From Monarcha castaneiventris obscurior (Eukaryota > Chordata > Aves > Passeriformes > Monarchidae), in the NCBI GenBank assembly GCA_026261815.1, contig JAMPIT010000583.1, positions 620,001-684,000 of the forward strand: a stretch of 64,000 nucleotides of DNA, written 5' to 3'. The notes below the pieces were generated by a model. The model was not told the origin of the DNA. It did no database searches and was given only the letters and a program-made list of their open reading frames with translations. A program made the position numbers and the translations under genes. Positions 50,801 through 62,842 of the stretch are shown here, piece after piece; the stretch's first letter is position 1; each line of letters opens with the position of its first letter.

Positions 50801-52409
50801 GTAATGCACGGCTGGGTTAAATACAAAATCACCAGAACAAGCAAACAAAAAACCCCAAAACGAAAACCACTGAAGCTTTCTTCTCAACAATTTTTGGACT
50901 ATGTTGAAATTTTAGCAAAGAAAACACCGGCAGATCATTTAGTCTTATATTTAGTGGAGACTTAATTATCATCTATATTTGTCAGTGGACAAAATGAATT
51001 TAAACACTACAGTTTTGCTTATGTTTGGATGAGAATTATTTCTTCTTTTTAGCCATTTTGTGGTTTTTCACTATTATGACCAGGAGTAAAAATAAAACTG
51101 TGTTTTCTTATCTGATGGCACAGACCTTTTCATCATACTTTAATTTGTCTCCTGAGCCTTAGCTTCATTCACAGCTCTATGTTCTATTTAGCCGTGGGCT
51201 CAACCATCTATTTTTTTTTTTTTTAATAACTGCTATCAATTCCACCTAAAATGCCCTCCTATGGATCATTACATTGTGACTTGGCTTCTCTCTCGCACTT
51301 TTCCTTGTGAGTTGTATTTTAGCTGAGGTTTGGGACCTCTGTCTGTCACTGCCTTTCTGAAAAGATCATCTTTGGTTCACTAACAGATGATGCCTTATCA
51401 TGATAACTCAGCCATTTTCATATCAGGTTTTAAACAACAAACCCACAAAACCCCAGTAACCACCACCACCCCCAAACCCACAGAATTTTCTCTTCTTTTT
51501 AATTTTCTCATTGGAATAATAGGGATAATTACAGATGCTTTAGGTGATGTCAATGCAGATGCCTACTTGGCTTTGTTTACACCTTTTATTCAAAAATATT
51601 TCACATTATTATTAAGGCAGGGAACAAAACACCAGTGAAAATGTAATTTAAATGAAGCAATACTTTTGAGAATTACAGGAATAGCACTGAGCAGCTCATT
51701 GTGCTAAACTGAATGGCAAAATGTAGTGTACAGTTTTAAGTAGCCTTATTGCAGCCCAGCACTTTTAAAACTTTGGGAAGTGAAGATTTGAGGTGAAGTT
51801 TCATATAAATATAGTATTTCTGCCTCTCCTCAGCCATATCAGCAGTGGAGAGCAGAAATGCAGCTGCAATTATAAGCTGCACTTGCAGCTTGAAGTGTAA
51901 GAACACTTCAGCTTCACCTTGAAAAAATGAAATCATGCTAAAGCTGGCTCTTCTCTACAATGATCTGGCTTTACAAGAAAAGCCTTCACACAGCCAAGGC
52001 TGTGCAGGACTGATGGCTGCACCGCTCAGACAGGCTGAGACAAGAGCAGGGTGTGAAGAACATACACAGCAAACATTCCCTATGCAAATCCTGGAGTTTT
52101 GCATTTTGCCTTGTGCCGTGTCCTGGTTTCTGTTCCCTCAAGTCCAAAGAAAAGTCTTCAGACTGAAGAAACACAAAGGCAAAGAAAGGCTGGGCTCTCA
52201 CACTTTTCTTCAGGAAAAGACTCAAATTCAGTTTCATCCTTTGGCTAAGGAGACTGGAACACCCATGACACTCTGTAAGAGGAATATTTCAACCACCTGA
52301 GCTCAGTATTAGAACTGAAGTTTCTCTCAGTCCCTCTTGTGGGGATGTTCCATTCTGAATGTTTTTATTTGAATTAACAGTGCAAATGTAGTCTAGTTTA
52401 GATACTCAC
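47893..52409. other. non-coding stretch, no repeat recognised
   Basis: The sequence is AT-rich with short ORFs lacking motifs. A T10 block flanked by AAATT words lies near 50513-50540, and a T14 run at 51211-51224. No interspersed element or gene can be supported. Confidence 0.5.
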
Positions 52410-52495
52410 CTGGCTGGTTGCAATGAATATGTGAGATGAAAGTTGACCTCTGTCAAGGAAGAATTTTTGTTCTTCCCAACAGGCTTCTGGGAGCC
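52410..52495 (-). other. possible exon, 86 bp, minus strand, unidentified
   Basis: Read on the minus strand, an acceptor TATTTGTGCAG precedes the segment. A near-ideal donor CCAG/GTGAGTA follows it. One frame is open: two bases plus 28 codons, containing EACWEEQKFFLDRGQLSSHI, and ending in phase 0. No family is recognised. The donor is strong and the acceptor's pyrimidine tract is weak. It may be a cryptic pair. Confidence 0.15.
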
Positions 52496-55400
52496 CTGCA
52501 CAAATACCTTGATGAGAGATATCCCTTGAGAGAGGTGCAAATGAGACCAGAGCTCCTATATTAATTCTCAAGTGTCTTTTCAAATGAACCAAAACTATAT
52601 AGCAAATTTAAAATCCTATTAAGAACAGAGATGACTGAAAAGATATTCTTTGTGTGTTTGTTAAATGAAAAAAAAAAGCCCCATAAACTATGAACATTAC
52701 AAGTAAACACATACTGTTATGCTCCACGTCTTTGCACTTACTGCCTTAAAACTGAATTGTTATGTAGAGTCATGTGTGCCTTTACATCAGCTGTCCTCTG
52801 ACACTTCAGTGCTTGCGGGATAAAAAACCAGAGGGATAAAATGGCAGCAGAGACAAATTTCTTGAGGTATCCACATGTGAGTGCATGCAGAAACCTTCTC
52901 CATTTCCCATGCAAACAGCTCATTGCCAGCTCTGAATTCTGAAAATCTCTCCTTACATTTACTCACACATTTACAGCACTTCAGCATCAGCACAGGGGGT
53001 TGTGACTTGTCCCCTTTCCTGAGGAGCACCGTGATGGAACACATCGTGTGTGTGTTGGGGGCAGGGAGTTAGGGTGCTGAGAAAAACAGGAGTCTTGTGG
53101 CATCTTGTCTGCAGAAGATAACAAACCAATTTCGTATTTGCAAGCTGAGAATTACAGTCTCGGCCAGGAGTGATACAAGTATCAACTTTTAATTTGCTGC
53201 GCTTTCAAATTTTCTTTTTTTTTTTTTTGTCTCTCACAGACAGAGACTTCTAGGCAAACACTTGAGGACATGTAAGAGAATTACACTTTTAATATTATAG
53301 TGCTCATTATTTTAATTAATGGCTGCGAGAAGTTGCTTGGAGACAGTTTTTTAAACTTCCTGAAATGATGGTTAATATTTGATGAGAGGAAGAACACTAT
53401 CTCCTCGAGTAATGAATTGGTGTGTTATGAAACCCTGCATCCGCACGCTTCTTGGGCACAATGTGCTCGTTCCTTTGGCTCCCACTGCTCCCGAGGGGCT
53501 GGGGCCTCCCTTGGGGCTGGGCCTTCTACCTGCACACGGCTGAGCTGCCTCTGCCACACCTCTCTGAAGGGGAAACTGTTTTAAAACGTGCCCTGGTTTT
53601 GAAAAGTTGGTGTTGGGTGTGTAGGCAAAGGGGTTCATGTGTTCTGGAATAACTCGGGCAGTGAGAGATTGAGCCAGACACCCGAGGCACCGAGGTCTTG
53701 TAGCAGGGCTTCTGTGGGCCTGCCAGAGACCTGACAAAGATTTCCTTGGCTTGGTACCTAAACATAAACACCTTTGAAAACCACAGTCCTGTGGGACTCT
53801 TGCAGTATGTGTGGCTCTTGCAGTTGTAACCAGCTAAATCTACATGGAATTACCAAGATACAGGAGGTCATTAAGAACCTCAATGCAAACTTGCAAGGAC
53901 CAGATTCCACTGCTCTATTCACTCTGCAGTTGAGGTTTCTTTGTCTCTGTCTTTTATTTTTTTTAACTTTTCCCCATTGTTCAGATGGTCCTGTATGGGA
54001 ATCTTCAGTCTCTCAGTCCTCCAGTATCTACTTAAGTGTTTCACTTTTGTCAGGTATCCACTGGCTGCCTTACTGCCTTATTCCCTTCTCTCCATTCTTT
54101 GTGACCTGTTGAACCAACTTGTTTAGTGCTCCTCCTCTGCTTTTCTTCCATTTTCTGTAACCCATTATTCATTTTCTAATAATAAAATCCTTAAATATCC
54201 ATGAAATAAACTAGCATTTAGTCAGTGTATTATGCAATATGGCTGTCTTAACCAAAACCTATAAAGAGAATAGCTGATTTCAGTGATCATGTGTGGAAAT
54301 TCAGGCAGGGACCTGGGTCATAAAATCTTCAACTTTGACAGCCACATTTTGCCTTTCAGGGGTGGTGAAGAAGAAAAAGCATAAACTATGCATACTCATA
54401 TCTTTTGACCAAGGGATATACTCATGTCCCAAATTATCAGTCAAGGAAGGCAGTCGGGTTCTTTTTGGATTCAAGGTGGTATCTGGGTACTCAGAGAACC
54501 TGGAAAAGGCATCCAGTTCAGAAGATTAATCAGTCCAGTTAAGCTGGGCATCCAAATTTGGTGCTGCTCAGAAACTGTAACTGTTTTCAGAATAAATCTG
54601 AGTACACTTTGTTATTTTCAGTATTTCCTATTCATTCAGGGTTTTTGAAATGAACCTTCATTTTCAGTTAACCAGCTAGATTTCACAAGACAAAAATGAA
54701 GAAAAATATTCATTTATTGCTGTCCTCTTTTAATAACAAGATTTATTTATTTGTATGAAACACACAAATAATGACTGCACAAGATAAAAGGCATGAACTG
54801 AAATGAACACCTGAAAATTCATGTAAGAATGATCTTTAATAGTTCTACAAGTTATTTTGAACTGATAAGTTATGGTTGGTGTTTTGCTACTATGTTGGTC
54901 TCAGTGGACATAATTAATAGTGAAGTTGTTTTTCATTTTTAACAAGAATATTTTCTACTGCCCCTGAAAATGAGGGCATTTTTTCTAATTAATAATTCTC
55001 TCTGTTTAAAAGAAATAATATTCAGTTATAATAATGGCCACATTCTTTGCATGACTGGAAGGCAGCTGCTTAGCATACTGTGAAGTCATATCTCCAAAAC
55101 ACAATTCTGAATGAAATTCTAAGCTGGTATAAACAGGCATAACTTCATTAAGTTGAGAGGAATTATGTTTGCCTGCTGCAGTCTTCAGATGGCCTTTATT
55201 ATCATTCGAGATATTAAGCATAGCAGAAAGTCACTGACTTTCTTGCTTTCGAAAGGCTTTAAAGCTTTTGGATGTACTGTAAACAAGAATGGGGTAGATT
55301 AGCAATTTAAAATTGGCTAATGGCACCATTTCACCCAAGGTGTGTTATTAAGCAACACAAAGAATCTTTGAGGCTGTGTGAGGAACTCTGGAGTCATCGG

Positions 55401-58400
55401 TGCCTTTGTTCTGTGACACGGTGCAACTCATGTAGAAATTCATTTTGCTAATTATGTGAACAAAAAACTGTGGTGGGGAAAACAAAAGACTATTTCTCAT
55501 TCAATTAAATCTATCATTAAAATGTTTTTTCAGGACTGTAGTTCTCTCAGTGCTTTTGAAAGAACTGCTTGTTCTTGTGATTTGAAAAGCAATCTAAGAC
55601 AAAAGCAAAACCTTACCCATTAAAGAAGACACCTTCCTCCTGCCCCATCCCCATCCAAGGGGGCAGATTCACACTGTCTGTGTGCAAACCAAGAACCAGT
55701 TATGCAGTCATCCTTGCTTGGTGTGGATTTAGTAATCTTGCCAAATTTGTTACTTTTGTGAGGGGGTTAAAAAAAAAGGCAGTTGAAACATTTTGATGAG
55801 GAGAGAAATAAATTTTTTGTCTTGCCCTCTTCCAACACCTATTAAAAACCCCCTTAAAATGAATTATTTTTTTCAAATTCCTTGTTATTGAATATTCTCT
55901 GCCCTACATGCCCGAGGTGTTACAGGTGCTGTTCCATCTAATGACTGTCTGAAGTTCTGGCACTGCCCTGAACTGGCAGGAATCTCCTGGCAGGCTTGGC
56001 TAGGTTCACTCTGGTCTCTGGAGGCTGTGCCTTCAGCAGGCTGCAGCCAGGGGTGGAAGAGCACCGAGTGCTCTGGAAGCTTCTCCCTGTGACAGCAGCA
56101 GTCCAGAACTGGAGCTTCAGCCGAGGCTGGGATGGAGTAGTCTCCAGCCTAATGGGACAGGCTTAAGAGGTATGAATAGATGGATATGTTTGGAGCAAAT
56201 CTGCCTGAGAACTGTCAGGTTACTTGGACCTAACCTTCTTCAGGCCCCAGCAGCTCTCCCAGCAGCAGCAATATCCAAGCTGCTGCGCAGGCAGTGTCCC
56301 ACCTTGTGCCACTGCAGCAGCACACCACAAACAGCACGTGGCAGTCACTGCAATAGGGGTGAGAGCCACGTAATTGTCCTGGCACCAGTTTCTAACAAAA
56401 CAGCCTGGGACACATTATTGCTGGGAGTTCTGTGCTGACTGTAATAGATTTTTGATCAGTCTCCCAAAAATAAAAACCACAGAGAGATGAGAGGAGAGAA
56501 CAAAACATGAAAAGCAGGTGAGTCTGACAGTAGCAGAAGAATCTGCTGAGGTCTGAGCACTGAACTATAGAAAACCCTCACCGAGTACCCTGCATGGGCT
56601 CACAGCTGAAAAATATTTACTGAGTGCATTTAACCAAATGGATTTAAGTGTACAGAATCCATTTGCAAAATGTCTACAACTATTGGGTAAATTGAGCTCA
56701 TTGTTTGTATGGTTGTCTCTGCAATCAAACTGTAATCATGTGTAAACTGTGAGCAACCATGTAGAGTTCATATGCAATTATTTACAAACTGGTTTTGTGA
56801 AATCCAATTGTATTACCAGTGGTAATGAACTTCAGTGTGTAATAGGTTTTTTTCCAACATCTTTAAAATGCTTCAGTGCTTTTCTTCCTATTTTAAGCCC
56901 TCCTGAATTTAAAAATAGATTAATAAATGCTACACCTTTCAGGATTACCTTTCATTTAGAGTTGAAGTTGATGCCACAAAATGCAGTGCCTTGCCATAAC
57001 CTGCTTTTGCCATTCATACTTGATCACTCCAGCTCAAACCTGGGGTTTGTATTGTAACTCAGAGTAGCAACTCTGTGGGCTGATAAAACAGTGAGAAAAG
57101 TTTTAAGCTGTGCTACTTTCTTTTCAAGGCTGCTAAAAGGTGTTTATTATTGTTTGCCTCCTTCCTAACCCATAAGCCTTTAAACCTTGAGCAGTAAGTC
57201 AGCATAGCTTTGCAGGTGGTGAGAAATGAACAGCATTAAAGCAATTCCTTTTCAAATTCCTCTTTCTGCTTTCCCTGGGAAGCAAGTCACAAAAACTTTG
57301 TGGAGTTGTGAAGCCATATGAAAGTTTCACTTTTGTGAGGACCTCATTAGTCTCCTCTTTACTGCTTAAAGCACATAACTGCTTTAAGCTTTAATGCCAT
57401 ATCACCAGAGGAATGTGTCTCCAGCCCATAAACACCTAACAGTGCTCTCTGATGGGGCTTCTTTTCCATAGTTTCCCCATGCCTCATAAAAAAGAGCAAA
57501 ATTCACAGCCTGAGCCTTATGTCACAATATCACAACTTTTACTGACATTCTGTGTACTGCAGATCAGAATGTGGCAGGAAGGTGTTGGAGTCGTAATTTT
57601 TGGAAAGGAGGATTCTAACAGGCATAAATCCTGAGGGTCCTTCAGAATTTGCCTTCTGTAAGCTGCTGAAGCCAGGTCAGTGAGCTTTTTCCCTCCCTCA
57701 CAACCACCAGGGCTGTAGCAAACAGTTCAATGAAGAGGTAAGAAAATAAACAGAATTTTTTCCCCACATGAACTAACCAGCTGTGGAGTTCTACAAAGAA
57801 ATATTTTCCCTGTCCTAGAAATAACCATCTCCACTAAGAGAAAACTGTCAGAAGAGATCCTGGGTACCTGGAGAAGAATGTGGGAAAAAATATGCTAAAG
57901 CAGGGTCTGAGAAAATATTGGTAAATGTTACATGAGAAAAGGAAACCAAAGTCATCCTGATATTAAAATTCTGAGTAGACAAAGCTGTGCCTCTTCTGAG
58001 CTTCTTAATTTAAATAGTAGTTGTTTCTTTCCTTTCATGAGTATATAAGTTCATTCCTGTTCTTTCTCCCCAAAAATTTGTCTGGTATGTCTTCAAAGAA
58101 AAATGTCACAGGACAACAGTCTGCTGCTAGGGCGAAAATGTCAAGGTGAAGCCTGGCCATACATCATCCCTAAAAGCTGAGGCACGAGGATTTCAAGGGG
58201 GAAGGTATTTATCATGTGATATTGTTCTATTACAATGACTCTATATTTCTGTTGTGCCAGGTGATGGATGCACGCTGCCTACAATCACTCTTCTCCTGCA
58301 GCAGTGTCAGTGCTTCACTGGGGCGTTGTTAACCAGCTGCACCCACCTCGACTGCGGCCACGGGCACGGGCTGCCCACAGCCAGCCTGGGAGCAGCACAG

Positions 58401-58978
58401 CCCCCAGTGCCAGGGCATGCAACCAGGATTTACTCATTAACAGAGCACAGAAACGCTGGATGATCCATCACACTGCTGAGCAGCTCTCCTAAAAGCTTGT
58501 AATAAAGATGATTTGATGGCATGGATGCGCAGCTTGTGTGAAGCGCAGGAAACAATACATGGGAGTGACTGCAGTCGGGAGCCAGAGCTTCGTTTGGGAA
58601 AGGGCATGGGGTGTCCTCAGTGCATCATCTGTCAGAGGCTGGGTTCCTGCCCTGCCCCTCCTCTGAGCAGGACACAGAGCAGTTCTGGTCCCTAGGCCAC
58701 ATCGGGAGAGCCGTGTGACACAGACAAAGCCGTGCTCCTTGTCACACTCGTGTTCAGGACCATTTCCCTGCTGGTTTGGGGGGGTTAGTTTGTCTTTATG
58801 GGGACACAAAACTTAACCCTGCTTGATCAGAAATGGAGGTAGAGCTAGAACAGACCTAACTACCCCTTTCAGGTGCCTCTGATAGCCAGACAGTGTTGAT
58901 GTGACCTCCCAGTCAGTCTGTAAAGTCTCAGTGACACCAAAAAGGGTGGCCATGCAAATAGCCCAAGAAGCTACTTAC
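52496..58978. other. non-coding stretch with GC-richer patches
   Basis: No repeat or gene was recognised. The interval 53440-53720 is GC-richer and carries a 121-codon minus ORF (53372-53737) without motifs. The interval 55930-56160 is also GC-richer. At 58260-58420 there is a CpG-containing patch whose plus-strand ORFs show no domain. A T14 run lies at 53215-53228. Confidence 0.45.
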
Positions 58979-59017
58979 CTAAATAAGCTTCCCTTCATCA
59001 GGAAGTAGGAAAAAAAT
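58979..59017 (-). other. possible 39-bp microexon, minus strand
   Basis: On the minus strand a long pyrimidine tract (TTCTTCTCTTTTCTCTTTTG) leads to CTAG. After 39 bp comes a strong donor TTAG/GTAAGT. One frame is open through the segment (FFSYFLMKGSLF), starting and ending mid-codon. Both splice signals are among the best in the window, but the segment is very short and the peptide is uninformative. Its phase does not match the minus-strand candidate at 52,410-52,495. Confidence 0.12.
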
Positions 59018-62000
59018 CTAGCAAAAGAGAAAAGAGAAGAACTTGTAGAAACCTCATTTTTAAAATAGGCTTTTTTTTAAATGAACAAACATGATTAAGA
59101 GATCTGATTTGTTTGTGTGAGTTCCGATTTGTCTGTGCAAGAACATTTATTCTTGTCTTTGAGTGCTTACTAGTCCCAAAATCACTTGCAAACTAGAGTT
59201 TGTACTAAAATTCTGTTGTTTCTGCTAGCGCCCATAACCTTGGAAACAAAATATTTTTATTTCAGGTATTCATCGATATTAATGACTTAACATTAATGTT
59301 AATATAATGCCAAAATTTCATAGTACACAGGTATTTTCCTGAATTAACGGGAGACTTCGTAAATATGATTAAGATCCTTCCAGTTGGACTGGAATCAACT
59401 CCATGCACCTGCGGAAATATCTACACTTTGTTTTTACTCACTAAGCTGTAATTGTGCCTAATATAGTTTTAGTAGCTGTGGGTATTTTGCTATGGAAAAT
59501 CTTGACTGGCTTTTTACCTTCCCAAGGCATGGTTGGTTGAGATTTGGGACTTCAGATAAAAATGCTCTTGGCGCAATTTTGGGGGATGGTGGGAGTATCA
59601 CTGAGCAGAAATTGTGTATGAAACAGAGCACAGCTGAGAGTGAATCTGAAGGAGATTTCATTCCTTCCTCCCTGCATCAGCTTCAGTGGGTTTTTACTCT
59701 GAGCCATATTGTAATTGCTAATTGCTCCCCCATAGCAGAGCACTGCCTGCTGCACTGAGCACTGCAGACATGGCTCTGGAGGCGCTGCCTGGACAGACAA
59801 TTTGGTGTGCACTGGGATTGCATCCATGGCATCCTTCTCCAGACAGGGAGGGATGCCTTCCTTCTCGAAGTTAGCCCCTTTTTTTGGCTGGTCCTGTGTA
59901 TTTGCAGAGTGTTTTAGCTGCCACGTATTGTTCTCCTAGCAAACAATCACCAGAAAAAGTAACTGCAGAGAGATTTTCAGGGAGCTTTCCTGTGGTTTCC
60001 CAAACCCACTTAGCCAGGAGTACAAGGGAGAGTGAAATGTTTCTTGGTCTTTATTGCCCCCACTGTTACTCAAGTCAGGATGTGTAAAAATCGTGCACTG
60101 ACTACCAGAAAACTGAAATGGGAGTATTTAATTTCATTTAGAAGTGACCTTGCTGCAGAGGCCTTGAAATCTATCAAAATATGCATTTCTATCATCCTTA
60201 AGAGATACTGGTCTTAAGTAATTTGATTGTAATGGAGATAATAGGAAAATGATTTGAGTCTTTGCTTTTGCAGAGGTATGTTTGACTATTATTCTGCCTT
60301 TCTACATCAAGAACTCATTCAAAAGTAATATGTGGAATGGATTGTTCAGGAAACAAAGTCAGTCTGTTTTATTTCAACAACATATTTGGGCAGCTAAGCT
60401 GATATGGCTTCTGTAGTACTGCTCCTTTTGTCCCAGTGCAAGGAGGAAGGTAGACAATTTAGGGTAGGGTTTTTTCCTAATATCATGCACTTTCTTCACT
60501 TATAAATTTGGAAAATATTTGCGAGCACTTAATCCATCTTTTAATGACATAAACTAGTTAGATACTGTAATCAAGATAAAGTAAGTATATGGTTTGGATT
60601 TTCAGGCTAGATTAACAATATGATGACTCAAAAACTCAAAATGAAAATCCGGTAAATACTCATTTGGACTTCCAAAAATTTTGATGTGTTCTCTATTTAC
60701 AAGTTAACTTAAATTTAGATGCAAAGACTCATCTCTTTGTGAGACTCTTGTTTTAGGTGGGATAATGCTCCTTCTGCCTGGCTGTACCTGTACAGACTAA
60801 ACTGTAGATAAAACACACCCTCACACAGCCTCACCTCTAAACCCCATCGTTGTAATCAGGTGAATTCCCAGTCTTTAGAATCAGGTAAAAGAGCGTGCAA
60901 CTGGAAAAACTTTTGGTTTAGGACTAGATCTCAGTTAGATATGTGAATCAGAGTTCTGGAAACCAGGACTGTCCTTTTGGCTGCAGGCCACATTTGTAGA
61001 AGATTAAGAAATAATGAAATACGTCGCTTTATTCTGCCAGAACATTTCAGAGCAGCTTTGGGTGCAAATTCTCATCCTTTGTGTTTGTTCCTGATTAGTG
61101 GAAGGTTTAAAGTGTCATAAAGCAAATGAGACTCTGGTCCCGGGGTCAGGATGAAGATTTCAGTGAGATACATTACGTAACTTCATATTTTTCATCTTGG
61201 TTTTTCGTGTCTCATGAAGAGATGTTGAACTTCTAACTTTCTGAAAGGAGGGTATTCCTGCACTCTTTGGTTCCCTGTATCTTTGCACAACACATTTCCA
61301 GTCCCACTGGGCTGGCACCAATTTCAAGAATATGTTTCCTACATTCATTTTTTTGTTTTACAACATGCTCTCTAAGGAATTTTCAAGCTTGCAAGACTAT
61401 GAAACTATGAAAATGAAAAAGATTGGGGAGTTTTAGGCTGTATCAAAGGTACTTTTCATGGCTTATGCTCTCTGAAAGTCATGCACAATCAGGTTTCAGA
61501 CAGTGCTCAAATATATCTGGAGTCGGTATTATACCATTGACTCCATTATCAGCTGCTGCAGTCCCAGGGTGGCAAAAGGAGGCCACATCTTTTTTGCTCA
61601 TACAGACATCTAAAAATGTTGGCTATTGTGGAGTTTCATTTAAATCACACCATGGATGAACAGGCAGCCTGGAAAAATAGATTTGTTTTGTCCATTGGTG
61701 AGTTACAATTTTGTTGATTTTTCTGAGAACTCTTGACCCACTGTTCCTGTTCCTCTTGCCAAAAGAAGATGAGTGCTGTGGTGTTGGCATTTGCTGGACC
61801 ATTACATCAGAAGTCAAGAGAAATGTGGGGAGCAGTAAATCTTGCTTTCTCATTGGAATAGAGTTGATGATTCAGACCAGAGTTTTCAATCTCAGGAGTT
61901 GTTTTTAGGGGGCAGGACAACATTTGTGTTGTTGCAGTGGAAGGAGTGAGATTCCCTTGCTCTGAAAGGATGTTCACCAGAGCAAGGTCTGACCCTCAGC

Positions 62001-62120
62001 ACCTGAGCTGGCTGCTTGGGATTCAGATTTAGGTGCTAAAACAGGGACACTGGTTTTCTCCTGAGTCCCCATTTTCACCTATTTCTCTCTGCAGGAGAGC
62101 CCTTTACAAACAGGACCTGG
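59018..62120. other. AT-rich non-coding stretch
   Basis: No gene or repeat was recognised. A 16-bp perfect palindrome, TTAACATTAATGTTAA, lies at 59287-59302. Short ORFs at 59458-59827 overlap on both strands without motifs. Confidence 0.5.
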
Positions 62121-62566
62121 GATCACAGACTCAAAGGTTGAAAGGAGAAGGGACCTCTGGAGGTCTTCTTGTCCCACCCCACTGCTCAAGCAGGGTCACC
62201 AGTATCAGATAACTTTCAAATATCTCCAAGGATGGAGACTCCACAACTTCCCTGGGCCACCTGCACCAGTGCTTGGTCACTTTAACAATAAATAGTGGTT
62301 TTTGATGTTCCAGTAGAACCTCCTATGTTTCAGCTTGTACCCTTTGCCCTGTCACTGAGCACCTCTGGGAAGGTCCTGGATCACCCTCTGTACTCCCTCC
62401 CTTTAGATCTTTATGGACATTGAAGAGATCTCCCAGTCCCAGCTCTCTCAGCCTTTCCTTGTATGGGGGAGGCTCCAGCCTCTCAGTCACCTCAGTGGCT
62501 CTCCACTGGACTCCTTCCAGTAGCTCTGTCTCTCTCTTCTTCTGGGGAACCCAGCACTAGATACTG
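62121..62566 (-). mobile_element. CR1 LINE fragment, ORF2 end plus 3' UTR, minus strand
   Basis: The reverse complement matches the CR1 3' region over about 445 bp in expected order. Seen on the plus strand, the tail is ATCACAGACTCAAAGGTTG, then GGGACCTCTGGAGGTC and ACTGCTCAAGCAGGGTCACC. These are followed by GGAGACTCCACAACTTCC, CTTGTACCCTTTGCCCTGTC, ATGAAGAGATCTCCCAG-like and AGCTCTCTCAGCCTTTCCTT. The last part is antisense to the ERLRELGL region of ORF2. It is 5'-truncated around 62566. Divergence is moderate and several indels break any reading frame. Confidence 0.93.
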
Positions 62567-62696
62567 ATTTCCATGTTTAATTATCATTTTTAGTGTTGCT
62601 ATGAACACTTTATTTTTCCCCTCAGGTACACATACACATACTGTTTTCAGGAAAAAATCTAATACCCACATGGAAAATGCTCATGGCCACAAGGCT

Positions 62697-62842
62697 GCCA
62701 GAGCTCCAAGAGCATTTGAACAATGCTCTCAGGGATGCACAGGGTGGGATTGTTGGGGTGGGATTGTTGGGGTGTCTGTGCAGGGCCGGGAGCTGGTCTG
62801 GAGGGTCCTTGGGAGTCCCTTCCAGCTCCGGATACTCTGTGA
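62697..62842 (+). mobile_element. CR1 LINE 3' UTR fragment
   Basis: The sense-strand CR1 end includes AGAGCATTTGAACAATGCTC, CACAGGGTGGGATTGTTGGG, GGGCCGGGAGCTGG and GGGTCCTTGGGAGTCCCTTC. It ends in GGATACTCTGTGAAATG, a decayed octamer tail. It is 5'-truncated. It carries an internal 14-bp tandem duplication at 62743-62770. Its 5' end lies about 130 bp from the 5' end of the oppositely oriented CR1 at 62,121-62,566. Confidence 0.9.
62743..62770 (+). repeat. 14-bp perfect tandem duplication inside CR1
   Basis: GGTGGGATTGTTGG occurs twice in succession, followed by a partial third copy (GGTG). CR1 elements of this type usually have the unit once, so the second copy is probably a later slippage event in this copy. 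Confidence 0.9.

Noticed and set aside
58501..58506. AATAAA polyadenylation-like signal after the 58.3 kb CpG patch
   Set aside because: AATAAA is very frequent in this AT-rich window and no transcript end can be inferred.
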